A DNA stretch of 64,000 nucleotides from Sphingomonas sp. 1F27F7B. Lineage in GTDB: Bacteria; Pseudomonadota; Alphaproteobacteria; Sphingomonadales; Sphingomonadaceae. Within the stretch, counting starts at the first letter, position 1. Every line of letters starts with the position of its first letter. Under the pieces are notes generated by a model that saw only the letters and a list, made by a program, of their open reading frames with translations, was not told the origin of the DNA and ran no database searches. The stretch spans positions 124,001-188,000 of the forward strand of contig NZ_SCMK01000004.1 in assembly GCF_005503355.1 (NCBI RefSeq). Direction: 5' to 3'. The translations under genes and the position numbers were made by a program. Below are positions 45,924-56,121 of this stretch, one piece after another.

Positions 45924-46567
45924 GCCGGCGCCGCGCCGCGCCCGGCGCCGACATGCACCACCGTCTCGATCCCGCGCTCGATCCGCACGACCGAGCCCTG
46001 GGGCAGATCGGGCGCCACCGGTGCGCCGAACCGCGGCTGCACGGGCAGCCCGGTCATCACGCCGCGCAGGATGCGGCTCGACATGCCGTGCATGATCACC
46101 AGCCGGTCGCCCGGGTCGTCGTCGGTGTCGGCGAGCCAGGACGCGACGCGCACCGCGATGCCGTCATACCATTCGCCGCCCGGCGGCGGACGCGTGTAGA
46201 GCCCATGCTCCAGGTCAAGAAAGCCCGGCACCTCGGCCATCAGATCGGCATAATAGCGCCCGCTCCATTCGCCCATGCCGATCTCGACCAGGCGGTCGTC
46301 GCGATGCGCCTGGTGCCAGTCGAGCTCGAGATGCTCGGCAATGATCGCCAGCGTCTGCAGCGCCCGCCCGGCGCTCGACGACCAGAGCGTGAGCTTTGGC
46401 CGGGCCCCCAATATCTCCCGTAGCGCCGCGCCCATCGCATCGGCCTGGGCGAAGCCGGCCCGGGTCAGCGGCGTGTGCGGATGATCGCCCTGCATGCGCC
46501 GGGCAAGGTTGAACACGGTCTCGCCGTGGCGGGCGATGAAATCGCGGCCTTTGCGCTGGTTGGTCAT
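45920..46567 (-). CDS. Histidine phosphatase family protein
   Basis: A 215-residue phosphoglycerate-mutase-like enzyme. FIARHGETVFNLARRMQG near residue 9 holds the catalytic His, with the second catalytic RHG-type His near HGMSSRILRG (about 165). It probably hydrolyses a phosphate ester; cofactor-dependent mutase activity cannot be excluded. I chose ATG 46567 (MTNQRKGRDF) since the family starts there; the longer frame (46972) has no homology. Overlaps the IalB-like gene at the stop. Confidence 0.9.
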   Translation of the reverse strand: MTNQRKGRDFIARHGETVFNLARRMQGDHPHTPLTRAGFAQADAMGAALREILGARPKLTLWSSSAGRALQTLAIIAEHLELDWHQAHRDDRLVEIGMGEWSGRYYADLMAEVPGFLDLEHGLYTRPPPGGEWYDGIAVRVASWLADTDDDPGDRLVIMHGMSSRILRGVMTGLPVQPRFGAPVAPDLPQGSVVRIERGIETVVHVGAGRGAAPA

Positions 46568-46877
46568 CGGCCCCGCACAAGCCTTGGCGGCAAGAGAAAG
46601 GCAAGTGCCCAAATTGCGCCCCCTTTCGTTCAGCCAGCGATAAGGTGCGCTATTCCAATAGAACACCAGCCCGTTCGCGGGCAGAACGATAAGAGGGAGT
46701 GACCATTGCGGCGAAGTCGTCGCCGCAAAGGGCCAGGTGCGGCCGGCGATTTCAACTGTTGCCGATAAGCCACGCTTTTTTCTGTTTATCGGGGGTTCAT
46801 GAAACGGCGTCCCTCGCGCCGGGTTGATCTCCCCGCCCGCGCTAAGCAGCGCGGGTGCGTACCCAAGGAGTTCAGTT
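46568..46877. other. 310-base region: leader of the outer-membrane protein gene
   Basis: No gene recognised. It holds a stem-loop at 46836-46855 (8-bp stem, CCCGCGCT/AGCGCGGG, 4-base loop) about 10 bases before the ribosome-binding site AAGGAG (46865-46870) of the following gene, and a 7-bp CCGATAA/TTATCGG stem (46764-46770 and 46788-46794) around a T-rich loop. The likely role is promoter and structured 5' leader. Confidence 0.6.
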
Positions 46878-47486
46878 ATGCGTACCAAGTTCATTGCCGC
46901 CGCCGCAGCGCTTCTCGCCGGCTCGGCCTTCGCCGCTCCCGCCTTCGCGCAGAGCACCGATGCAAGCTTCACCGGCCCGCGCGCCGAAGCGATCGTCGGC
47001 TGGGATCATGTGAAGCCCTCGGGCAGCGGCGTGAAGGGCGCCGACGGCGTGCTCTATGGCGGCCAGATCGGTTATGACTTCCAGGCCGGCAACGCCGTGA
47101 TCGGCGTGGAAGGCGAAGCCACCGGCTCCACCGCCAAGCGCAGCGACACCAGCGTGCTCGTCGCCGGCGACCGTGCCCGCATCAGCACCGGCCGCGACCT
47201 CTATGTCGGCGCGCGCGTCGGCTTCACCGTGGGCGGCAACGCGCTGATCTACGCCAAGGGCGGCTACACCAACGCCAAGTTCGACAGCCGTTACGTGTCG
47301 GGCACGACCAACATCCGCACCTCGGACAATGCCGATGGCTGGCGTCTGGGCGCGGGTGCCGAAGTGAAGCTTACCGACAAGGTCTATGTGAAGGGCGAGT
47401 ATCGCTACTCGAAGTATAATGACGACAATGCCGGCATCGATGCCAAGCGCCACCAGGTGCTCGCCGGCGTCGGCGTGCGCTTCTAA
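46878..47486 (+). CDS. Small outer-membrane beta-barrel protein (OmpA/porin-like)
   Basis: A 202-residue outer-membrane protein. Signal peptide MRTKFIAAAAALLAGSAFAAPAFAQ is followed by an eight-stranded barrel pattern with alternating residues and Gly-rich turns (GWDHVKPSGSG..., GGQIGYDFQAGNAVIGVEGEA, GARVGFTVGGNALIYAKGGYTNAKF), ending in a terminal Phe (GVGVRF), the barrel-insertion signal. AAGGAG at 46865-46870 supports ATG 46878. Likely an abundant porin-like or adhesion-type barrel; role not specific. Ends before an intrinsic terminator. Confidence 0.88.
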   Translation: MRTKFIAAAAALLAGSAFAAPAFAQSTDASFTGPRAEAIVGWDHVKPSGSGVKGADGVLYGGQIGYDFQAGNAVIGVEGEATGSTAKRSDTSVLVAGDRARISTGRDLYVGARVGFTVGGNALIYAKGGYTNAKFDSRYVSGTTNIRTSDNADGWRLGAGAEVKLTDKVYVKGEYRYSKYNDDNAGIDAKRHQVLAGVGVRF

Positions 47487-47531
47487 GATCGCCTCCCAGG
47501 CGATCCGCCACCGATTTAAGGTGTGAACTAT

Positions 47532-47561
47532 AGGGCCGGGGCGCTTGCTCCGGCCCTTTTT
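47532..47561 (+). terminator. Intrinsic terminator after omp-like gene
   Basis: 8-bp stem (AGGGCCGG, 47532-47539, with 47550-47557) followed by a five-T run (47557-47561), 46 bases after the stop codon. Confidence 0.85.
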
Positions 47562-47635
47562 GCCGTTAAGGGTAAAGCTCGGAAAAGTCCCGGTACCGGG
47601 TTAGATTCGGGCGATACATGCCCCGGGGGTTCTTG

Positions 47636-48748
47636 ATGAAGGCGACGATCGAACGCGCAACTCTGTTGAGGGGCCTCAGCCACGTCCAGTCCGTGGTCGA
47701 GCGGCGCAACACGATCCCCATCCTGTCCAACGTGCTGATCGAAGCGCAATCGGGCGGCGCGCTGCGGCTGATGGCGACCGACCTCGACCTGCAGATCGAC
47801 GAGACGATCGCGGCGGCGGTGGACCAGCCGGGCGCGATCACCGTGCCGGCGCACACGCTGTTCGACATTGTCCGCAAGCTGCCCGAAGGCGCGCAGGTGG
47901 AGCTGTCGGCGGCCGAGGGGCGGATCACCGTCAATGCCGGCCGCGCGCGCTTCACGCTGTCGACGCTGCCGCGCGACGATTTCCCGATGATCGCCGAGGG
48001 CGAGCTGCCGACGGTCTTCGAGCTGCCGGCCGAGACGCTCAAGCAGATCATCGACAAGACGCGCTTCGCGATCTCGACCGAAGAGACGCGCTATTATCTC
48101 AACGGCATCTATCTGCACGTCGTCGACGAGGCGACGCCGGTGCTGCGCGCCGCCGCGACCGACGGCCATCGCCTCGCCCGCGTCACCGTGGCGCGCCCGG
48201 ACGGCGCCGATTCGATGCCGGGCGTGATCATCCCGCGCAAATGCGTGGGCGAACTGCGCAAGCTGCTCGAGGAAGTGGACGGATCGATCGGCGTGTCGCT
48301 CTCTGCCTCGAAGATCCGCTTCGACCTGGGCCAGGCGATCCTCACTTCCAAGCTGATCGACGGCACCTTCCCCGATTACACCCGCGTCATCCCGACTGCG
48401 AACGACAAGCTGCTCAAGCTCGATCCGAAGAGCTTCATGGAGGGCGTCGACCGCGTCTCGACCATCGCGACCGAGAAGACGCGCGCGGTGAAGATGGCGC
48501 TGGAGCGCGACAAGGTGATCCTGTCGGTCACCAGCCCCGAAAATGGCGCGGCGGCCGAGGAAGTGCCGGGCGACTATGCCGCCCAGGGCTTCGAGATCGG
48601 CTTCAACAGCCGCTATCTGATGGACATCCTCAACCAGATCGAAGGCGATTCGGTGGAAGTCCATCTGGCCGACGCCGCGGCGCCGACGCTGATCCGCGAG
48701 AACGACAAGTCGCCGGCACTCTACGTGCTGATGCCGATGCGCGTCTGA
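47636..48748 (+). CDS. dnaN: DNA polymerase III beta subunit (sliding clamp)
   Basis: A replication clamp of 370 residues, three repeated clamp domains. It begins MKATIERATLLRGLSHVQSVVERRNTIPILSNVL, has FELPAETLKQIIDKTRFAIST in the second domain, and ends SPALYVLMPMRV, the typical hydrophobic C-terminus. I chose ATG 47636 after a GGGGGTTC stretch; the upstream in-frame ATG at 47618 is less conserved. recF and gyrB follow about 3-5 kb downstream, with unrelated genes between; dnaA is not in this window. Confidence 0.97.
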   Translation: MKATIERATLLRGLSHVQSVVERRNTIPILSNVLIEAQSGGALRLMATDLDLQIDETIAAAVDQPGAITVPAHTLFDIVRKLPEGAQVELSAAEGRITVNAGRARFTLSTLPRDDFPMIAEGELPTVFELPAETLKQIIDKTRFAISTEETRYYLNGIYLHVVDEATPVLRAAATDGHRLARVTVARPDGADSMPGVIIPRKCVGELRKLLEEVDGSIGVSLSASKIRFDLGQAILTSKLIDGTFPDYTRVIPTANDKLLKLDPKSFMEGVDRVSTIATEKTRAVKMALERDKVILSVTSPENGAAAEEVPGDYAAQGFEIGFNSRYLMDILNQIEGDSVEVHLADAAAPTLIRENDKSPALYVLMPMRV

Positions 48749-48768
48749 TCGCACAGCGGATCCGGACG

Positions 48769-48807
48769 GAAAAAGCCGGTGCGGGGCCGTCCCGCACCGG
48801 CTTTTTC
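48769..48807 (+). terminator. Strong intrinsic terminator after dnaN
   Basis: Perfect 17-bp stem (arms 48769-48785 and 48791-48807, core AAGCCGGTGCGGG) with a 5-base loop and T-rich right arm. Its mirrored A/T ends let it serve dnaN and the convergent membrane-protein gene. Confidence 0.93.
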
Positions 48808-48824
48808 GTTTCAGGCGCTTCGGA

Positions 48825-49463
48825 TCAGGCGAACATGCCCCGGCGCAGCGCCACGACGATCGACACGACCAGATAGACTGCCCCCGAGATCGTCATCAGC
48901 GTCCACAGGCTGACACTGGCGACGAGGCCGAGCCTGGCAAGCGCGGCCCAGCCGAACAGGCCGAACTGAAGCAGCCAGAAGCTGGCGATCGACGCCTCGG
49001 CAAGTGCGGCGCGATTGAGCTCGTCACTGCCGCGCCGGATCCGGGCGCTCAGCCAGGTCTGGAGCGCGAGCAGCGCCGCGATACCGGCCGCGACCGGGAT
49101 CGCCGCGTCGCCGGTGAACCCGAAACGGACGGCGAGCGGCGGCGCAAGCAGCAGCGCGGCGCCCAGGAGCAGGGCCACGCCGTTCATGCGCAGATAGCGG
49201 AGCACGCCGGCGTCGAGCGGGTCGCCCTCCTGGTAGTTCTCGGCCATGCGGCGATAGAGCGTGCGGCTCGACGCGGCGATCAGGGCGAAAAGGCCGAGGG
49301 ACAGCAGCAGGACGGCGAGCGTGGTGGAGGCCATGTCCGCGACCGGCATCTCCGCCAGCCAGGCGATCAGGCCGCTCCGCCCGGCGGCAAGGGCGATGGC
49401 GAAGCCGACCACGGCACCATATGCGGCGTGGACCAGCCGGCGGCGAAGCCTGGGATCAGCCAT
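48825..49463 (-). CDS. Four-to-six-TM membrane protein paired with XRE regulator
   Basis: A 212-residue integral membrane protein with about six hydrophobic segments (AVVGFAIALAAG, TTLAVLLLSLGLFALIAA, YLRMNGVALLLGAALLLAP, AIPVAAGIAALLALQTW and two more). I do not recognise a family with a known function. ATG 49463 lies inside the end of the XRE gene (overlap of 8 bases), so the two are coupled; XRE plus small membrane protein pairs are recurrent in bacteria and the membrane protein may be an immunity- or stress-type partner. Longer frames up to 49625 lack a start signal. Confidence 0.72.
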   Translation of the reverse strand: MADPRLRRRLVHAAYGAVVGFAIALAAGRSGLIAWLAEMPVADMASTTLAVLLLSLGLFALIAASSRTLYRRMAENYQEGDPLDAGVLRYLRMNGVALLLGAALLLAPPLAVRFGFTGDAAIPVAAGIAALLALQTWLSARIRRGSDELNRAALAEASIASFWLLQFGLFGWAALARLGLVASVSLWTLMTISGAVYLVVSIVVALRRGMFA

Positions 49464-49674
49464 GGGGGAGCTCGGGCGCGGTCCAGTCGTCGAGGAAGAT
49501 GGCATCGATGGGCACTCCAAAGATCTTCGAAAGCCGCATCGCCAGCGGCAGGCTCGGGTCGTATTTGTCGGTCTCGACCGCATTGATCGTCTGGCGCGAG
49601 ACGCCGAGCAGCCCGGCCAGATCACCCTGGCTGAGATTCGCTTCGGCTCGCAGCACGCGCAGTCGGTTCTTCAT
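49456..49674 (-). CDS. XRE-family helix-turn-helix regulator
   Basis: A 72-residue single-domain regulator. KNRLRVLRAEANLSQGDLAGLLGVSRQTINAVETDKYDPSLPLAMRLSKIF is the classic Cro/CI-type HTH plus the following helix, with a short C-terminal FLDDWTAPELPHG tail. ATG 49674 is chosen; the upstream open frame to 49707 starts only with TTG. It overlaps the membrane-protein gene by eight bases. Three palindromic sites lie between it and coq4. Confidence 0.88.
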   Translation of the reverse strand: MKNRLRVLRAEANLSQGDLAGLLGVSRQTINAVETDKYDPSLPLAMRLSKIFGVPIDAIFLDDWTAPELPHG

Positions 49675-49700
49675 GCGGCCTGTCCAGAACTCTGTACCAT

Positions 49701-49815
49701 ATGACAAGAGTTCTTGTCATCGCGCGCCGCGGCTGTCAAGAACTCTTGTCAGGCCTGCAAAGACAGGCAGGCAGGTTGATTTTCCGATCCGACTCCTATA
49801 TTGACACTATTGTCA
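49701..49815. promoter_or_regulatory. Three palindromic XRE operator candidates
   Basis: Site 1 (49701-49720): perfect arms ATGACAAGA and TCTTGTCAT around GT. Site 2 (49737-49748): CAAGA-AC-TCTTG, with the surrounding bases matching TGTCAAGAACTCTTGTCA on the other strand. Site 3 (49802-49815): TGACA-N4-TGTCA. They lie 27-46, 63-74 and 128-141 bases upstream of the XRE ATG and also cover the coq4 promoter. Confidence 0.72.
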
Positions 49816-49832
49816 GTAAGGGATTCGCTTCC

Positions 49833-50597
49833 ATGGCCACGCAACCCGCGCCGCAGATCTTCAACCCCGGCATCCCGATGAAGCGGGAATGGGGCACCGC
49901 GTTCCGCGCGCTCGGGCGGCTGCTCGCCAATGGCGACGATACCGAGCAGGTCTTCCGCATCATGCGCGCGCTGAACGGCGACGCGACGCAGAAGAGCTAT
50001 CGCAAGCTGCTGACCATGCCCAATGGCGGGCGCATCGCCTTCCAGCATGTCGAGATGGCCGAGAAGCTTACCGACCGCGCCTGGATCGACGGCTTCGCCG
50101 AGGGCACGGTGGGCGCCGCCTATCGCAACTTCCTCGACAGCACCGGCTATTCGGCCGACGGGCTGGTCGCGGTCAGCATGGCCGAGGGCGCGTTCCAGAA
50201 TGCCGACATCCAGCATCCCTATGCCTGGATGGGACGGCGCGAGCGCGACATCCACGACCTGTGGCACGTGATTACCGGCTATCAGGCCGACGAGCATCTG
50301 GGCGAGGCCTGCCTGGTCGCCTTCTCCTATGCGCAGACCGGCGGGCTGGGCTGGGGCTTTATCGGCCTGGGCGCGGCGCTGAAGAGCATCCGCATCACGC
50401 GCAGGCTCGATTTCTTCCGCGCGGTGGCCGAAGGCTATCGCCACGGCAAGCGGGCCGAATGGCTGCACGGCGAGGATTACGAGACGCTGCTCGCAGAGCC
50501 CCTCGACCAGGTCCGCCGTCGTCTCAACATCGGCGACCCGGTCCGATACCGCGCGGCGCAGGCCAGCCTCGAGGCGGCGGGGCTGAAGGGCATCTGA
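49833..50597 (+). CDS. Coq4-family ubiquinone biosynthesis protein
   Basis: A 254-residue Coq4-like protein, recently linked to the C1 decarboxylation/hydroxylation steps of ubiquinone head-group synthesis. The signature is the metal-type HDLWHVITGYQADEHLGE stretch (about residues 148-165), with GDATQKSYRKLLTMPNGG, MGRRERDIHDL and LLAEPLDQVRRRLNI around it. ATG 49833 is chosen; the frame upstream is within the operator region. Divergent from the XRE pair. Confidence 0.88.
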   Translation: MATQPAPQIFNPGIPMKREWGTAFRALGRLLANGDDTEQVFRIMRALNGDATQKSYRKLLTMPNGGRIAFQHVEMAEKLTDRAWIDGFAEGTVGAAYRNFLDSTGYSADGLVAVSMAEGAFQNADIQHPYAWMGRRERDIHDLWHVITGYQADEHLGEACLVAFSYAQTGGLGWGFIGLGAALKSIRITRRLDFFRAVAEGYRHGKRAEWLHGEDYETLLAEPLDQVRRRLNIGDPVRYRAAQASLEAAGLKGI

Positions 50598-50612
50598 TCC
50601 CGGACCGCCCGC

Positions 50613-51362
50613 TCAGGGCAGGTTCTCGATCTTGCCGGCGCCCGGCCGCATCAGCGCATCCATCGATCCGAAGATCTCCTCGGTCGGAGTGACCGGCGCG
50701 GGCAGCACGAAATGCCCGGGGTCGATCTCGGCGCCGTCGACCGAGCGCAGTTCGAGAACGGTCTTGTCGGGCTTGCCCGAATCGATCGGCTGGACACGAA
50801 GCGGCGCGCCCTTGGCGAGGATGGCGCGGGCGCTGGCACCGAACTGCGTCGATTCGGGAAGGAAGCCGCCCATGAAATCGAGCGCGACGTCGGCGGCGCG
50901 GGCAATCGCCTGCCCGACCGGGGCCAGCTGCGGATCGGGACTCATCACGATCTCGACGTGCTGCTTGCGATTCCTCTCCGTCCCCTCGACCATGCGCAGC
51001 AGCCAGACCGAGCCGACACGCCCGGCAACGGCCGCGGATGCCGGGCCCGGCTCGATGCCGAACCGCATCTTCTCCGCCTCGGGCGCCGCGGCCTTGGGCA
51101 GCGCAGTCTTGAACAGCGCCGCGACGGCCTGGAACTCGAAGACCTTCGGGCCGGCCTTCTCGTGCACCACGAGATAGTCGGTGCCGTCGCGGCGGATGAT
51201 CGCGAACTTGCCGGCCAGCTCGACACGGGAATTCCCGCCCTCGTCCACTTCGACGACCAGCTCCTTGCCGTCCACGCCGTAGCGTGCGGTCACGTCGGCC
51301 AGCGCGGGCGAGGGCGCGAGCGCGAGCAGCGCGGCCGGGAACAGCTTGGTGCGGAGCATCAT
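50613..51362 (-). CDS. Hypothetical exported protein
   Basis: A 249-residue protein with signal peptide [22 protein letters not shown] and a beta-rich body ([38 protein letters not shown]...) of no recognised family. ATG 51362 has AAGGAAAT just upstream; a second ATG at 51359 is adjacent. Not in an operon with coq4 (convergent) or recF (divergent). Confidence 0.75.
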   Translation of the reverse strand: MMLRTKLFPAALLALAPSPALADVTARYGVDGKELVVEVDEGGNSRVELAGKFAIIRRDGTDYLVVHEKAGPKVFEFQAVAALFKTALPKAAAPEAEKMRFGIEPGPASAAVAGRVGSVWLLRMVEGTERNRKQHVEIVMSPDPQLAPVGQAIARAADVALDFMGGFLPESTQFGASARAILAKGAPLRVQPIDSGKPDKTVLELRSVDGAEIDPGHFVLPAPVTPTEEIFGSMDALMRPGAGKIENLP

Positions 51363-51484
51363 ATTTCCTTCCCCGAAGGATGCGGGCCGCCCGATCATCG
51401 GGCAAGTCCCGTCCGGCGGCAAGCAGGGACGGCGGCGAATCACGGGCAGGTGATCCCCGGCGCACGATCGGCTATCGGCCGGGA

Positions 51485-52552
51485 ATGGCCGTATCCCGCC
51501 TCGTCCTCACCGATTTCCGCAACCATGCGGACGCCACGCTCGCCCCCGGCCCCGGTTTCGTGGTGCTGAGCGGGGAGAACGGCGCGGGCAAGACCAATGT
51601 GCTCGAGGCATTGTCGCTGCTCGCGCCCGGCCGCGGCCTGCGGCGTGCGCCGCTCGCCGAAATGGCGCGCCAGGGGGGCAGCGGCGGATTCGGCGTCGCC
51701 GCGCGACTGGACGAGACGGATATCGGCACGGGCACCCAGGCCAATGCGCCGGAGCGCCGGCTGGTGCGGATCAACGGCGCCGCCGCCGCCGCCACTTCGC
51801 TGGCCGAATGGGTGAGCGTATTGTGGCTCACGCCGGCGATGGACCGGCTGTTCGCCGATGGCGCGGGCGAGCGCCGCCGCTTCCTCGACCGGCTGACGCT
51901 GGCACTCCTCCCCGGCCATGCGCATCATTCGACACGCTACGAAGCGGCGATGCGCGAGCGCAACCGGCTGCTCGCCGACGATGCCGCGCCCGATCCCGAC
52001 TGGCTGACCGCGCTGGAGGCGCGCATGGCCGAGCATGGCGGCGCGATCGACGCCGCCCGGCGCGACATGGTCGCGGCGCTCGCCACGCGGCTGGCGGCAC
52101 AGCCCGAAGGGCCCTTTGCCCGCGCCGGGCTGGCGCTCGAAGGCTGGCAGGGCGATGCCGAGGCGCTGATCCGCGAACTCGCCGCCGGCCGCCGCCGCGA
52201 CGCTGCCGCCGGGCGCACGCTGGCCGGCCCGCACCGGGCGGACCTGCTCGTCACCCATCTCGGCAAGCACCAGGCGGCGCATCTCTGCTCGACCGGCGAG
52301 CAGAAGGCGCTCCTCCTCGGCCTCGTCCTCGCCCATGCCGAACTCGTCGCCGAGCGCACCGGGCGGGCGCCGATCCTGCTGCTCGACGAAGTCGCCGCGC
52401 ATCTCGATCCCGGCCGCCGCGCCGCGCTGTTCACCCGGCTGGAAGGCCGCGGGCAGGTGTGGATGACCGGCACCGAGCCGGCGCTGTTCGAAGCGGTGCC
52501 CGGCGGCGCGACGCGCTACCGCGTCGCCGACGGAGCGGTGCTTACGGAATAG
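51485..52552 (+). CDS. recF: DNA replication and repair protein RecF
   Basis: A cytoplasmic SMC-like ATPase of 355 residues that binds gapped DNA and helps RecA load. Starts [19 protein letters not shown]; Walker A is [15 protein letters not shown] (about 28-42), the signature region [20 protein letters not shown] follows, and the C-terminal [36 protein letters not shown] forms the D-loop and Walker B. ATG 51485 chosen by length and conservation. Downstream by about 4 kb from dnaN and 0.7 kb upstream of gyrB. Confidence 0.95.
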   Translation: MAVSRLVLTDFRNHADATLAPGPGFVVLSGENGAGKTNVLEALSLLAPGRGLRRAPLAEMARQGGSGGFGVAARLDETDIGTGTQANAPERRLVRINGAAAAATSLAEWVSVLWLTPAMDRLFADGAGERRRFLDRLTLALLPGHAHHSTRYEAAMRERNRLLADDAAPDPDWLTALEARMAEHGGAIDAARRDMVAALATRLAAQPEGPFARAGLALEGWQGDAEALIRELAAGRRRDAAAGRTLAGPHRADLLVTHLGKHQAAHLCSTGEQKALLLGLVLAHAELVAERTGRAPILLLDEVAAHLDPGRRAALFTRLEGRGQVWMTGTEPALFEAVPGGATRYRVADGAVLTE

Positions 52553-52611
52553 GGCTGGACGGCGGAGCGTTTCCCGCTCACCCTCCTCCGTTCCACGGGG
52601 AGGAAGGCATC

Positions 52612-53127
52612 ATGCCCGGCTTGCTCATTCTCGGCGCCGTCACGGCGATGCTCGCGCCGAGCGCGCCCGGCGACAAGCTCCGCGCCTATCCGGCGATGCG
52701 CCACGAAGGGGCCGCCTATGCGGTCGCGACCGACACGAAGGACAGGATCGTCACCTGCCTGCCGCTCGACCCCGCCACCGATGCAGCCAGGGCCAGGGCT
52801 GCCTGCGCCGCGATCGTCGCCCGGGGCGTGCCGGCGGGAATCACCCCGGCATTGTCCAAGGGCGCGAGCGACACCTGGTTTCCCTCGCGCGACTATCCCG
52901 TCGCGTCGATCCCGGCGCACAGTTCGGGCAGCGTGACCGTCCTCTACGAGATCGACGAGCGGGGCACGGCCACTAACTGCATGATCCGGCACAGCAGCGG
53001 CATTGAGATGCTCGACTTGGCCGCGTGCGCCGCGATGCTGAAGCGCGCGCGCTTCACCCCGGCCAGCTATCAGGGCAAGCCCGTCCACGCCGCCGCCATC
53101 GCCACCTTCGAATATGAGAGCGAATAG
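52612..53127 (+). CDS. TonB C-terminal-domain protein
   Basis: A 171-residue protein with a signal-like N-terminus (MPGLLILGAVTAMLAPSAPG) and a TonB-type C-terminal domain: SIPAHSSGSVTVLYEIDERGTATNCMIRHSSGIEMLDLAACAAMLKRARFTPASYQGKP. Two Cys pairs may stabilise it. It lacks an N-terminal TonB membrane helix and Pro-rich spacer, so it may be a stand-alone periplasmic TonB-CTD rather than an energy transducer. AGGAAGG precedes ATG 52612. Lies 60 bases after recF. Confidence 0.75.
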   Translation: MPGLLILGAVTAMLAPSAPGDKLRAYPAMRHEGAAYAVATDTKDRIVTCLPLDPATDAARARAACAAIVARGVPAGITPALSKGASDTWFPSRDYPVASIPAHSSGSVTVLYEIDERGTATNCMIRHSSGIEMLDLAACAAMLKRARFTPASYQGKPVHAAAIATFEYESE

Positions 53128-55833
<2,706 letters not shown>

Positions 55834-56121
55834 AGGGGCCATCTGGAATAGACTGATCGGCTGTTTCCGGAAGCGATTGGCCGTTCCGGACAGCGTCTTT
55901 TCGGGCCTTTCCAGAAGAGACAGGCCATCTGATCGATGGAAACGGCGTTGAGAAAGCCGATTGCCCAATGGGCAATCGGCTCGTGATGGCGACGCGCTGA
56001 CGGCCGAATATGATGGCTCGGGCAATATGCCGAAGCGCCCTGCCCGCCCTTCATCCGCAGACCATCGCGCATTGGAGATGCCGATATCATCGCAAGGGCA
56101 TTCGGCGCGCCGCGGATTTGT
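55834..56121. other. 288-base gap after gyrB, hairpin present
   Basis: No gene supported. A perfect 11-bp hairpin (GCCGATTGCCC, 55956-55966, with 55970-55980, loop AAT) lies 123 bases after the gyrB stop; it may end the gyrB transcript without a T-run. The gap also separates gyrB from the convergent CobN-like gene. Confidence 0.6.
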
